Positions 35,279 to 47,550 are shown, counted from the stretch's first letter. The stretch: 64,000 nucleotides of DNA from Paratinospora sagittata (GCA_035771175.1 CM069607.1:15322001-15386000); one strand, 5' to 3'. Made by a program: numbers and translations. Notes: generated from the sequence alone by a model not told the origin.

Positions 35279-36064
35279 CAAAGTAGATAGAAGCTAAGGC
35301 TACCCTGACTGACGATGCTAAAGTTGTTGTAGATTTTGTCAAATCTCATATTTTTTTCAGGTTCGGAACACCAAAAGCTATAATTAGTGGTCGAAGCTTA
35401 ATTGAAGAAATACAATGTTCCTCACCGCATCTCTATTGCTTATCATCCGCAAAAAAGTGGACAAGATGAGGTATTCAATAGAGAAATCAAGTCCATACTT
35501 GAGAAGACTGTCAACCCGAATAGGAAAGATTGGAGTATGCGGCTTGATGATGCACTATGGGCCTACAGAACAGCCTGCAAGACCCCTATAGGTATGTCTC
35601 CTTACTGTTTGGTATTTGGCAAACCATGCCATCTTCCTGTTAAGCTAGAACATAGAGCGTATTGGGGTGCCAAGCATTGTAATATGAGGATGGATGAGGC
35701 GAGTGCACAAAGGAAATTACAACTGCAAGAGCTAGAGGAAATTCGTAATGATGCCTATGAGAGTTCGCAAATTTACAAGGAAAAGACGAAAGCCTTTCAT
35801 GATCAAATGATTTCTAGAAATAAAATTTCAGTTGGTTAGAAAGTTTTACTTTTTCATTCTAGATTGAAATTATTTCCTGGTAAATTGCGTTCTAGATGGG
35901 TTGGACTTTTATTGTTACTAACGTATTTCCTCATGGTGCAGTTGAGATACAAAGTCCAGACACTGGTAAAATTTTTAAGGTCAATGGTCATTGCTTAAAA
36001 CCTTTTCATGAAGGCTTTCAGGTGTGTAATGCTGAAGAGATTGATTTGGAATGCCCGGTTAATT
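35279..36064 (+). pseudogene. Athila-type gypsy integrase (3' part)
   Basis: Plus strand, opening inside the catalytic core (VDFVKSHIFFRFGTPKAIIS). A short deletion at the EcoRI-like GAAGCTTAATT follows, then an open frame at 35402-35839 with [19 protein letters not shown], the catalytic-Glu region [46 protein letters not shown] sequence and the [21 protein letters not shown] helix. A TAG at 35837-35839 interrupts [20 protein letters not shown]. After a frameshift, [15 protein letters not shown] and a stop at 36062-36064 end pol. The motif set is that of Athila/Tat elements, not the chromodomain type of families A and B. Confidence 0.85.
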
Positions 36065-38488
36065 AACAATAAGGCGTGACCACATCTAGCCAAAGACATT
36101 AAAGACAGGCGCTTCTTAGGAGGCAACCCAAATTTTTCTTTCCGTATTCAAAATTATTTTTCTGCTTTTTATGATTTTTGTTAAATGTTTTGGAGTGTAA
36201 TTGATTTTTCTTCATTTTTGGGACAAAAGATGATTTTATTTAGCCCGTGGGCTTGCTTTATAGAGTATGAGTAACCCAAAATTGAGCAACAATCCAGAAG
36301 AAATTTTTGTATAAGACGTGCCCACGTCTTATTTTGGGTTTAACTTTACCATTTTTACTGCACATAACTTATTTTTAAGCGTGCCCATGTTTAATTCAAA
36401 TAGTTCTGCTGTTTCTCGGAGACAAAATTTGCACTATTTCATTTTCCTTATATATATAATTTAAAAAAAAAATAGCATTATTTCTCCTTTTCTTATTATT
36501 TTGCTTTTTCTTTCATTCATTTTCTTTTAACCTAGTTTTCTATTCTCTTCTTCTTTTCAGTGCCGCCATCTTCTTTTTCCAGTAGTGACCTTACTTCAAC
36601 AATAGTTTCAGCGTACTCAACTCCGACCACCACTCCAGGTGCACTACTCCCACTGTCGGCCTTCTTCGCGACTCTAGCTTGTGATCTTGTAGTCGTTTCA
36701 TCAATTCTCAGTCGCGCAAGAGCCTTCTTCTTCATTCAGGATTGCCAGATCGCAAAGTTAATAGCAATTTTGTCCTCTCAAAGCTCGTCGGACTGACGCC
36801 GCTTTTTAGATCACCAACAACATCAACCTTCCCATTTTGCTAGTGTCTTGACGAACAAGCGTCCATTGATTTTGGGATTTTTGATTACTCAGTTGGTTGT
36901 TCATGAGAATCTGATTGTTCTTGAAGGGCCGATATGATGGCCAGTTTCAAAGACTCGAGCTTCAGATTGGGAGGATGGAGGAAAACATGGCTGCTTTCTT
37001 TGCTCATGTGGGATTCACTCCACCTCACCCACCTAGCATATAGATGATGTTTTGATGATCCTCAACATTTTCCGGGAAGTCTTTTGCTTACTTTTGCTCT
37101 CCTTCCTTTTGTTTTTTTTGTCATTTTTGAGCATCTGTTTTTGATCCATTAAGGGCAATGTATGGATTAGGTGTGGGGAAGGGAACTTGGCATCTAAATT
37201 CTGATTTTTCTTTGAACATGATGAATAGGTTAGTTTCATATTTGCTTCATATTTCATTTTTGCTAGAAAAGTTTTCAAAATCTAAGTATGGAGTTCTTGT
37301 TTGTTGATTTTTCTTTGCAGAATTCTAGATTCTTTTGAGGCTTATCCTTAAATGAGTTGAGTTGAATTAGGGGATTAGCATGAATAGTTGAGTTCTTATT
37401 TGCTACACAGTGATTGATTGTCTTGAATGAAAAATGTGCAGGATTTGATACACATTTAACCTTTTGTGAACTTTTGCGCCAATGAGCACTTATTACATTA
37501 TGCTCGATTTTCTTATTGACTGATTGTCATACATAGTTTGATTATTCTAGAACTTTCTTTGTTAATGCATGTTGAGACTACATTGTTGAGTTGGATGCAT
37601 TAAAATGATAAGGGCATTTAGGTTTAGCCATTTTAACTTTCTTAAAAGCCTACCCTGATTTTACCCTTAGAAAGCCAATTTTGAGCCTTACCCTTTTCTT
37701 TGTTGAACTAACCATGATATGAGCAATATTAAACCCTTCTTGTTGATCCCTCTTTTGAACCTTGAATTGAAGGATTGTATGAGCTTATTTACATGAAAAT
37801 TCAATTATCTTTGAGAAGTTTGAAAGATGTTGGAATAAAGTGATTCAAATTGTAATTTTCTTGATCTCTTAAGAAAAAAGAAAAAAAAGGGAAAAAGAAA
37901 AGAAAAGAAAAGAAATGGATGCAAAGCTGAATTCAGACTCAAGTGCTTAAATATTGTGATATACTGAGTCCTTAAAAAAAAAAAAAAAGAGAGCAATTGT
38001 AATTGTGTTGATGCAACTTGGAGTGAAGAGAACATTTGAGATTATTGAAATTGAATTTCATGTGAAGTTTACAATTCTTTTGATTGATTTGCCCAAAAGG
38101 AATTTCAAATCCTTCAAACATTTTAGCTAAGGTTTGATAACAAGGAATCTTTGGGCATTTGACTCATATTTAGTGGTGGAGATGTGATATATTAGCAAGC
38201 TTATGGTAATATCCTTCGATGTTTTGACTTGAGAGTTTATTGATACCCTGAAATCTTTGAGTGTATTGAGTGAATCAAATGAGAGGGTATTAAATCCTAT
38301 TGCATTTTGATTTTGAAACGATTGTTAAAATGATTATTCACTTGTGTTGGTTTATAAGAGTTTATTCTATGAATTGCTTGTTTCTTGTATTTTGATTTGA
38401 GTCTTTTAAGTTGAGATAGAAGAAACAAGGATGATGAGAAGAGTTAATGAATTTGAGCTATTGTATGCTTGAGGACAAGCATTACTTT
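36065..38488 (+). mobile_element. Athila-like element, 3' internal region
   Basis: This begins with the segment GCGCTTCTTAGGAGGCAACC that typically follows pol in Athila elements. It continues as AT-rich sequence with no preserved ORF; an env-like gene, if once present, is not recognisable. The Ser/Thr-rich frames near 36532-36796 on both strands show no family motif. Confidence 0.7.
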
Positions 38489-38502
38489 AGTGTGGGGGAA
38501 TT
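38489..38502 (+). promoter_or_regulatory. Polypurine tract, Athila-like
   Basis: AGTGTGGGGGAATT directly before TGATAGAGTG. Same position and form as in related plant elements. Confidence 0.8.
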
Positions 38503-39470
38503 TGATAGAGTGCGTGATAGCTATATAACTTGTGACTTCCCCTTGTGCTTTAATGTTTAAAAATGCTTTCATCTTGGATTTTGATTATGTTTTGTATTGT
38601 GTGAAGTAGATTGAAGAATTGCATCAAAATGAGGTTGGAATCAAATACTTAACATGATTTGAGCAATGTCATAAATTTTGAAGAAATTTGGAGCTCAAGA
38701 CTATGAACGACCCAGAAGAGGTTTTGGCTTAAGTTGCAGACGCGTTCTATTTACCCAGTGTGTGCAGAGTTGAGTTCGTTCGATAGAGCATGGGCGTGCC
38801 TTACCATTCCATACAATTCCTATTTTTGGCCGTGATTTCTTAAGGAAAAGATGTGGTTGACAGCTGGAAGAGTGTTTAATTAAGGCTATCTTTATTTTAA
38901 ATCTTTTTGGAAAGTCTTTGTTGATTCCAAGGAAAGGATCAATGTTAATAGGATTTCCTTATTAAAGTTAGATACTTACTTTTAGTAGAATTCCTTTTTT
39001 TTGGAGTTGGAAAGCTAGATTCTCTCGAGGGATTTATTTTTAGATAGCTAGATATATATTTAGAGAGGGGGGGGGGCGCTCTTAATCAAGACGACGGGGA
39101 ATTTTTTCTTTTTTTTTTGGTGTTCTTCCTTCTTTCATGTGTAACTAAATATTTTCTCCTAGCCAAAGGATAGTTGAAGTTTTGGATTCTTCAAGAATTG
39201 TGAGATCTAATTAATTTTCATTGTTCTTTTATTCTTTAGTATTTATATATCTTCAGTAATTCTAGAGATTATTGTTTTGGTTGATTAAGCAAAGGGCCCA
39301 TTGTTTGATTGTCAAAATAATATTTCGCCATTTAGAATTTCAAATCCGTAATTGTTTGAATATTCTAATACTTGTGGTAAAATAACATAGTTGATTATAA
39401 TAGAGATTTTCAATTTATGTTATGAAGGTATGTAATCTAATCTAAATGAATCGAGCTTGTGTGTTTATTT
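38503..39470 (+). mobile_element. Athila-like 3' LTR
   Basis: It starts TGATAGAGTGCG after the polypurine tract. A TATA-like TATATATT (39053-39060) precedes a G10 run (39067-39076). It ends near 39470, where minus-strand family A sequence starts. The exact 3' terminus is uncertain and may be truncated. Confidence 0.65.
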
Positions 39471-39472
39471 AT

Positions 39473-41712
39473 GTCCGACTCTCTGATCCAGAGTTGATGA
39501 TAGTCGTATCGTAAATCAATCTTAGAGAAGTATTTGCCATCTCTGAGTTGATCGAACAAGTCATTGATCCTAGGCAATGGGGTATCTGTTCTTGATGGTT
39601 ACGTTATTCAACTTGCGATAGTCGATGCAAAGTCGTAACGAACCATCTTTTTTGTGAACGAACAGAACTGGAGTGCCCCAGGGTGATGAATTTTTTCTGA
39701 TGAAGCCAGTACTCTCCAATTCCTTCAGTTGTTTGTTCAACTAAACCAACTCGACATTGGACATTCTGTATGGTGGAATTGAGATGGGTTTAGTCCCTAG
39801 TATGAGTTTGATCTCAAAATCGAATTCCCGAACTGGAGGTAGACCAGGAAGGTCATTTAGAAAAATCGTTAGGAATTCAGATATGACAGGGACATCATGT
39901 ACTTCAAGAAGGTATAGTGATGATGATTCATTGTCATCACCAAGGGATAAGGCTCGGAGTTGTACCTTGAGGAGTACGACAGTCGAATTGTGCATCCATT
40001 TTTGGGTTCCCTAAATTTTGACAAACTCCCCAGTTGGCAAGGTTAACTGAACTTGCTTCTTAAAACAATCGATTTTAGCATTCAGTGGTGCTAACCAGTC
40101 CATGCTGAGGATGATGTCGAAGTCTTCTGTCCATCACTAGGAGATATGCATAAATTATCTGTTTTGAAATTCGAAGTTCACATCTAGAACACTTTATTTT
40201 TATGTCAGTACCAGATCCTATTGGTGTTGAGACATAGATTGTGATGTGTGTGGGTTCAGGTTGCAACCCCAAATGTCTTACCACTGCAGAAGATATAAAG
40301 GAGTGTGTAGCACCAAAATCAAACAAGACATGCACCATTGTATTGAACAAAGAAAATGTACCTTCTAATACATTTTTGTCTGGAAGGGGTTGTTGAGCTA
40401 CGGCATATGCTCTGCCCTACTGCCTTTGTCTCTGGTTCTGCTGGTGGGGTTTGTTGGACTGGGAGTACAGGAACTGGCTACTGCGGTTGTGAAGGGTGGG
40501 GACAGAGGTTTTTTACATGGCCCTGCTAGCCGCAGTTGTAACAAGTCAGCCTCTGATGTTGAGGCGCTTGTTGTCGGTTCTAGTGACCGTGCTGATTGTG
40601 GTGTTACTGGCCACCACCTCTGCCATTGCCATTGTGGTGACCACCCCTGCCATTGCAGCCTCCTCTGTTATGATTACGAAAACCCTAATGGCCAAGGTTA
40701 GAAGTTTCAGCCGCAGATGTCGTGGCCTCATATTTTTGCAAGGGGGCTGGGAGGGTAGGGTTTGAATTCAGGTAGGGTTTTTTCTTGTTACCCTGCTGAG
40801 TGCCCTGTTGGGACAAAGTTACAGCATATTTTCCCCTATTTTTTCTCTATTCCTGATCAATATTCTCCTGCTCATAGTTCATGGCCATATTCACAAGTTC
40901 CCTGAAGTTCTTTAGCTCTAAGAAAGCCAGGGCATGGCGAAGGTCAGGTCGGAGGTCATTAAAGAATTTTTCAGTCTTGTCTCGCTCTGTAGAGATTGTG
41001 TAGAAAGAGAAGACATATAATTCTGTGAACTTCGCAGCATATTCTCGAACCGTCATACTTTCCTAATAGACACTTGCAAATTCCTGGCGTTTTTGCCTCT
41101 TCACGGCGCCGGGGAAATATTCATCAACGAACGATGACTCGAATTTTATCCAAGTCATAGTTGTCACATTGATCCTTGGGTCCTCCTTCACTGTTCTCCA
41201 CCAACAAGTTGGTTCGATGCTAGAGGAATTTTTTTGTCATCGATGACGCTTAGACTAGCCCAACCATTTTTTAGCCTCATCAGCGTTTGGGGTGCCCAAA
41301 AAAATGATGGGGTAGAGCCTTTTGTATTTTGTGATCTGATAGGTTTGGCAGTCCAAATCAGATCTGACAGGTGCCTGAACGGTGATCACCTGATTAGCCG
41401 TTATTTCACGAATGACCATTTGTACAGTCGCCTTCATTGCCTCAATGAATCCGACAAAAAAGCGTTCGATGCAAAAAAACATGTTGAAAGGTGTAGGTTG
41501 AGGTGGCACTGCCTGTCCAGAAGTGGTTACAGTGTCCTGTTCGGCCTGCTCCGTCCTTGGAGCGGCGATTCCTTATTCAGTGTCTCAGGAGGTGCTTCCT
41601 CTGTGGAACGAATGGTGCGTGGCCTTCCTCTTCTTCTGGTTTGTATTTTCTCACTGGCAAGGAGAAAGTAGAACTTTTCTTTTAGGAGTTTTTTCTCATG
41701 AAATGTAGCCAA
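39473..41712 (-). pseudogene. Family A gag-protease-RT fragment
   Basis: Reads leftwards from gag. A start-proximal part lies at 41527-41712, a gag core at 40847-41056 (MTVREYAAKFTELYVFS, ERDKTEKFFNDLRPDLRHAL) and a zinc knuckle CYNCG*QGHVKNLCPH near 40510-40545 with TAG in place of a codon. The protease follows (VHVLFDFGATHSFISS, Asp of DSG kept but Ser changed to Phe; 40075-40350). The N-terminal RT part reaches 39473 and stops at the Athila LTR. Many stops. It overlaps in content with copy A and E but is a separate copy. Confidence 0.85.
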
Positions 41713-42469
41713 GTATAGTGATATGATATTCTCAGCAATTCATAGATTTAAGAGTTCTGCAAATATAAAACCATCTATTTTTTCTAGGTATGGTGTAAGG
41801 TTTCGGTGAGGAATCAAAGAATCTTATGTGCCTCGTATGTTTGGCCATGGATAAAAAAACAAGGTTAGAGTGTTTATATAATAAGTATAAATTGTGGAAG
41901 TATTTCAAATATTTTAGTTCTGGTTTTTGTGAACATACATACCTCTTTGAAAATCCATACGAGTCGTAGAGGTTCTAAGATTAGCCTTGCTAAATGCCCT
42001 GGTCTAACATTCTATCGCATTCTTATGTGTTCAAACTCTTTTTCTTAGTCATTTCGATTATTATTCAAATTCGTGTGTCCCATACCACATGAATTTGGTA
42101 ATAAAGGGTTCAACTAAGTTAAGTTGTATGAATACGGTCATTACAAAACATCGGTTGGAGAGGAGTTCACTAATAGTATATTCCAAGTTTACTTGTCCCA
42201 TACCATGTAAACTTAGTGATAATGTTATTAATTCAACTTTTCCCAGATGTTTTTCCACACAAGGTCGTGGGTTTTCTTACTTCCACATTTTATTTGGTAT
42301 CTTCCAATTTTGTTGTGTCCCATACCACTCCAAAGTTAGTGATACAAAAGAAAAATAATAGTTGTAAGTCGGCCCACCAAACATAGTCTCAAACAAAGTA
42401 TTTTCCTTAGGAGTTGGCAACCCTTGAGACGTCATATTGCCTTGGGATGGGGGGTTCCAGAAAGGTGGA
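41713..42469. other. Non-coding, with three 120-bp repeats
   Basis: No gene. Three diverged units carrying GTCCCATACCA followed by ...TTAGTGATA or a variant lie at about 42077, 42195 and 42317, a spacing of about 120 bp. The stretch may be untranslated or LTR sequence of the neighbouring transposon ORF, but no termini were found. Confidence 0.45.
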
Positions 42470-43274
42470 TTTACCGAAACTCCCTGTTCGTCATGATTTG
42501 GCTAGGGTTGCTCAAAGTTTCCTTCTGGGTTCCCAAAGATGTCTTCCTCTGTGACCCATTGATGATTAGGTTGTTCATTGTTTGGGTCTGGGTTCTTTTC
42601 AGTTCTCTGACTTGTTTCCTTATTTGGCGCTCCTCTGGTAGGAATTTTGTGCCGACTTCTTCGTCGACTACACTCTGTGTTATCACTAGCCCTTTTACTA
42701 TTTTCCTCTGAAGTGGCGCCAAATAATTCCTCATCGGCCACCCCTCTTTTTGTGTTAAAAGTTTTGTTATAGGAGGATAATGGAACATCTTTAGTAATCG
42801 GTACAGATGATTCATCAAAGGTGCTAAGGTTTTCCTCGGCTAGCAGCTTCATGATTAAAGCTCCATAATCGAGGTATTTGTTTTTGTAGGGTTTTGGTTT
42901 ACTCTGGCCATTTGTTGAATGATGATGTGAGGTAGAAAGATGAAGATTTCCTTATCTATGCAGTAAAAGACAAGGAGTTGAGCTTTTGACATTGTACTTT
43001 TACTCACCACTTCAGGCAGGATGTTATCGACCATAATCTTCCCAAGGCCTGCAAGGGTTGGTTTTAAGAGATTATTTGGGAGGCGAGCGTATGTCTTTTC
43101 GGTGTATACCTTTCGGGTGAGAGAGTTGAATAATTGTTCTTTTGATTCATCAATTTCTACAACAGTCTGGGGTTCATGTGGATCAATGATCTTGTTTCCA
43201 ATTGGGATTTCCATTAGTCGAGAAATATTTTCGACGCTGATAGAAATATTTACTCCCCTGACCAGTATCTCCAA
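42470..43274 (-). pseudogene. Plant transposon-type ORF (Transposase_32-like, tentative)
   Basis: Minus-strand frame 43274-42855 starts MEILVRGVNISISVENISRLM and includes LGKIMVDNILPEVVSKS and AQLLVFYCIDKEIFIFLPHIIIQQMA. After a frame change, 42852-42502 is acidic and polar (RRRSRHKIPTRGAP). The VRGV-I-IS pattern with a later ILP...LLYC-type segment resembles the 'putative plant transposon protein' domain found in many plant genomes next to retrotransposons. The assignment is from memory of the pattern and is only moderate. It is cut at 43275-43282 by copy E gag. Confidence 0.5.
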
Positions 43275-43282
43275 GACCCAAT

Positions 43283-44225
43283 GGGAGTCGACGAGACTCG
43301 GAAGATTCCACTAGCAACCTACCAACTTATTGGTGGAGCAAACACATGGTGGATAACTGTAAAAGAAGACCCAAGGGTGAACACAACAGATATGAGTTGG
43401 CAACAATTCGAGTCAATATTTATTGATGAGTATTTTCCCGGCGCTGTGAAGAGGTAGAAGCGTCAGGAATTCACTAAGTTATACCAAGCCAGCATGACCG
43501 TCAGGGAATATGCTGGAAAATTCAAAGAACTATCGGTTTACTCTCTCTCCACCATTTCAACGGAGCAAGACAAGACTGAGAAATTTTATAATGGCCTTCG
43601 CCATGATATTCGACAAGCCTTGTCGATCTTGGATCTCAAGATTTACAAGGAGGTTGTTGACAAGGCCATGAGCTTTAAACAAGAGAAGATCATGCAAGAG
43701 CAGAGAATGAATAAGGAAAAACGGCCTGCAACGTTTTCCCAATAGGGCTCGCAACAAGGCAACAAGAAGAAGCCCTACTACAATCAAGACCCAACCCTCC
43801 CAGCCCCTATTTCGAATAATGAGGCCACAACACCTGCGGCTGAACCTTCTAACCCTAACCATCAGGGTTTTCGAAATCATGGCCACGAAGGTCGTTATGG
43901 AAGGGGTGGCCGTAGAAACGGCAATGGCAGAGGTGGTGGTCAACACCACAATCAGCATGGCCAGCAGAACAATCAGAATGGCCTGCAAAACAATCAGCAG
44001 TACAGGCCGACATGTTTTAACTGTGGCCAGTAGGGCCACGTAAAGTATGCATGTCCGCACCTGCACCAACCTATTCCCGTCATTCCAGTCCAACAAGCAC
44101 CATCTGCTGCTAATGCCCAACTGAGGCAGAACCAGCAAAATCAGGGACAACGGCATCAGGGCAGAGCATTTTCCATCGCTCAACAACCCCTCCCAGACAA
44201 CAATGTAGTCGAAGGTACCTTTCCT
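43283..44225 (+). pseudogene. Gypsy gag (copy E), 5'-truncated
   Basis: Gag builds the virus-like particle. The frame begins inside gag (ETRKIPLATYQLIGGANTWW), continues with YFPGAVKR and MTVREYAGKFKELSVYSLS, then a Gly/Asn/Gln-rich region and a CCHC zinc knuckle (CFNCGQ*GHVKYAC, about 44013-44055). Three TAG codons, at 43455-43457, 43743-43745 and 44031-44033, all lie in one frame that is otherwise open and continues into the protease. Each can be explained by CAG (Gln) becoming TAG. The start of gag, the primer binding site and the 5' LTR are missing. Confidence 0.87.
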
Positions 44226-45975
44226 TTGTTCAATACAATGGTGCATGTTTTGTTTGATTCAGGTGCTACGCATTCTTTTATATCGTCGGGATTGCTAAGA
44301 CATTTAGTCCTGCATCCTGAACCCACAGACATCACACTCCATGTCACATCACCATTAGGATCTGGTACTGACCTCAATTTGCAGTGTTCTCGATGTGAAC
44401 TTCGAATGTCAGAACAGATCATATATGCAGATCTTTTTGTGATGGACAATGAAAACTTCGACATCATCCTCGGCATGGACTGGTTAGCACCACTGAATGC
44501 AAAGATCGAATGTATGAATAAGCAAATTCAGTTAACCTTGCCTACAGGAGAGTTTGTCAAGATTCAGGGAACAAGGAAATGGATACACAAATTAACAGTT
44601 GCACTTCTCAAGGCACAACTTCGAGCTCTAACCCTTGGTGATGAAAATGAATCACCAGCACTGTACCCTCTCGAAGTACACGATGTTCCGGTCATATCTG
44701 AATTCCCAGTAGTCTTTCTAAATGACCTTCATGATCTACTTCCAGTTAGGAAATTCGATTTTAAAATTAACCTCATACCTGGGACGGGGCCCATCTCAAT
44801 TCCTCCAAACAGAATGCCAAATGTCGAGCTGGTCGAATTAGACAAACAATTGAAGGAATTAGAGAGTAATGGCTTCATTAGAAAGAGTTCATCACCCTGG
44901 GGTGCTCCAGTTCTGTTCGTTCGCAAAAAAAAATGGTTCGTTACGACTTTGCATTGAACAGATATCCGTTGCCCAGGATCGATGACTTGTTCCACCAACT
45001 TAGAGATGCCAAATACTTCTTTAAGATTGATTTAAGGTTCGGTTATCACCAACTTCAGATCCGAGTGTCAGACATTAAACTCAGTACGGTCACTACAAGT
45101 TCTTGGTCATGTCGTTTGGTCTAACAAATGCACCTGCTGCATTCATTGATTTGATGAATCGCATCTTCAGGTTATACTTAGACCGATTTGTGGTGGTTTT
45201 TGTGGACGACATCTTGATATATTCCTCAACTGAGGAAGACCATAAGATACATTTGAAGATAGTCCTTCAGACCTTGAGAAGCCACCAACTGTATGCAAAG
45301 TTGAGTAAGTGCGAATTTTGGGCGAAGAGAGTTCAATTCCTATGCCATGTGGTTTCAGGCAATGGCATTGAGGTTGATCCTTCTAAGATTGAAGCGGTTT
45401 TAAACTAGAAGCAGCCTACCACTGTTACTCAGATTATGAGTTTTCTTGGTTTGGCTGGCTATTACAGACGCTTCATTAAGGACTTCTCAAAGATTGCTGA
45501 ACCTATGACCAAGCTCACTCGAAAAGACGTGCGATTCATCTGGAATCCCGCCTGTGAAGCATCATTTCAGGAATTGAAGAAACGCCTCACGACGACACCT
45601 GTACTAAACACTCCAAGAAATACACTTGGATTTTCACTATACACCGATGCCTCTCTCCAAGGCTTAGGTGTCGTACTAATGCAAGAAGGCCAAGTGGTTG
45701 CATATGCATCGAGACAGCTGAAGATTCATGAGGGTAATTACCCAACACATGACTTGGAATTTGCAGTTGTCATATTTGCACTGAAGTTATGGCGACATTA
45801 CCTATACGGTGAACGGTTTGAGGTCTTCTTGGATCACAAGAGTCTTAAGTACATCTACACCCAGAGAGACTTAAACCTCCGCCAAAGAAGATGGTTGGAA
45901 TTCTTGAAAGACTATGACTTTCAACTCCAGTACCATCCCGGTAAAGCCAATGTTGTGGTCGATGCCCTGAGTTGA
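44226..45975 (+). pseudogene. Gypsy protease-reverse transcriptase-RNase H (copy E)
   Basis: The protease (VLFDSGATHSFISS with the DSG triad, then IILGMDWLAP) and RT N-terminus ([20 protein letters not shown]) are open to 44957. A run of nine A near 44930 and a small deletion shift the frame. RT continues with [14 protein letters not shown], then from 45103 in one frame with [18 protein letters not shown], the catalytic [26 protein letters not shown] and RNase H ([42 protein letters not shown]). TAG at 45406-45408 replaces Trp and TGA at 45973-45975 replaces Arg. Most active-site residues are intact. Confidence 0.9.
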
Positions 45976-46881
45976 AAATCTTATGTTGCTTGCACTCTTA
46001 ACTACGAAATGGGGAAGTTGGCTACCGAGATGGAGAACTTTAACCTACAACTAATCGAAGAGGGACCAAGATCACGACTCTCTCAATTATCAGCCAACTC
46101 TGAGCTAGTTCGAAAGATTTCAACTGCTCAAGCCAATTACCCTATGTTAATGGAGAAACGAGAACTTCTACTCAGCGGACAGGACCTTCCTCATTGGTCG
46201 GTCTCTGAAGACGGGGCCGTTTTCTATAAAAAAACGTCTCTATCTACCGGCATGGCACCGTACGAGGCTCTCTATGGTCGCCCTTGCAGATCTCTGGTAT
46301 GCTCGTTAGATATGGCAGATCGACCACAGTTGGGCCCTGAACTAGTTCAAGAGACTTCTGAGAAGATCACACTAGTAAATGAGCGACTTCGTGTTGCACA
46401 AAGTCGACAGAAGATCTATGCTGATAAGCGGAGGCAGCCTCTAGAGTTTGATAAGAGAGACTTTATTTTTCTAAAAGTTCAGCCCACAAGAGGTGTCAAA
46501 CGCTTTGGGATCAAAGGAAAGCTCTCCCCACGGTATATCGGTCCATTTCAGATCATTGAACGTATTGGCAAACTTTCCTATCGTCTGTTCCTTCCATCGT
46601 CCATGCCTAAGGTTCATGACGTTTTTCATGTATCTATGCTTCAAAAGTATCGTCCTGATCCTTCGCATATCATCCCTCTAGTCGAGGTTCGGGTTGAGGA
46701 AGGAAATAGGTATCAGGAGAAAGTGATAAAGATTTTAGATAGAAAAACACAAGAACTACAGCGACATAGCATACCACTTGTGAAAGTGCTCTGGGATCAC
46801 CACAGCGTAGAGGAAGCAACATGGGAACTAGAAGCAACAATTAAACAGAAATACCCCGAATTGTTTTCTACTACCACCTGA
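45976..46881 (+). pseudogene. Integrase lacking its catalytic core, with chromodomain (copy E)
   Basis: An open frame of 290 codons (46009-46881) that looks healthy but is an internal deletion. The RNase H-integrase linker (ENFNLQLIEEGPRSRLSQL) runs to FYKKTSLST and is joined at about 46247 directly to GMAPYEALYGRPCRS. The zinc-binding domain and the entire DDE core (both Asp and the Glu seen in B2) are gone, yet the frame is kept. The C-terminal domain (GKLSPRYIGPFQIIERIGKLSYRL, VHDVFHVSMLQKYRPDP) and chromodomain-like tail (VKVLWDHHSVEEATWELE) are complete to the stop at 46879-46881. It cannot integrate DNA. Confidence 0.9.
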
Positions 46882-46977
46882 TGATGTGATACATTGTACT
46901 ATTTCATTTATCAATAAAATGATGGACCTTTGTTTACACCTATCTTAATACATTGTTTCACTTGAATAACTATGTAG

Positions 46978-47474
46978 ATGTTTGAAAATAATATCAATGG
47001 ATATAGTGATGCACATACGCAGTGGCGTCCTTGGCAACCTGTGGCTACTCCTCAAGAATAGAGTCAAGTTACAACTACCTTGCATCACCAACTCCATCGC
47101 CACACAGACAGCGATCCTTATCGCCAGAGCATGCATGACTTTTTCGTAACAATCCTGTGCCCTCATCTTGGCAGGATCTTCTACCAAAATTGCCAGGCGG
47201 CCGGATTCGAGCAACAGCACAAAAAAACATTCCACCACTCAACCTACCTCCCCTCAAACGATGTAACCAGCGCCCTACACCACCATCTATTAAGCAAAGA
47301 TTGGAATCTTCTGAGGACGAATCCAACTCCATTTGCTCTCCATGGTTTCATGATGTTGAGGAGTCCACTGGCCACAGTGCCATTCAGGGACCATACATGA
47401 CCTACCCAGAACTAGTAAACGATGACGTCGGCAGTGAATCTCAAGCTGATAACCATCGTGACTACTTGAACTGA
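46978..47474 (+). pseudogene. Conserved ORF downstream of pol (copy E)
   Basis: Third copy of the accessory ORF; function unknown. It starts MFENNINGYSDAHTQW; an upstream ATG at 46972 is followed by TAG where copy C has CAG. A 1-bp deletion and a stop occur near 47055-47062, and TGA at 47136-47138 replaces the Trp codon that is TGG in copy C. After this the frame is open to TGA at 47472-47474 (VPSSWQDLLPKLPGGRIRAT, SSEDESNSICSPWFHDVEES, DNHRDYLN). Compared with A and C it lacks 15 bp and 3 bp, both multiples of three. It lies between the pol stop and the polypurine tract. Confidence 0.7.
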
Positions 47475-47508
47475 TTTCGAGGGCGAAATCCTTTTAAGGG
47501 GGGTAGAG
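47474..47508 (+). promoter_or_regulatory. Pre-PPT hairpin and polypurine tract, copy E
   Basis: ATTTCG-AGGG-CGAAAT (47474-47489), then CCTTTTAAGGGGGGTAGAG ending at 47508, directly before the LTR start TGTAATACCC. Confidence 0.88.
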
Positions 47509-47550
47509 TGTAATACCCTAGGATTGCACAAAAAAAAAATTAGGTACCTG

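Noticed and set aside
36532..36796. Ser/Thr-rich frames on both strands that might be an env-like or host gene
   Set aside because: They overlap each other on opposite strands inside the Athila 3' region, with no motif, signal peptide or splice support.
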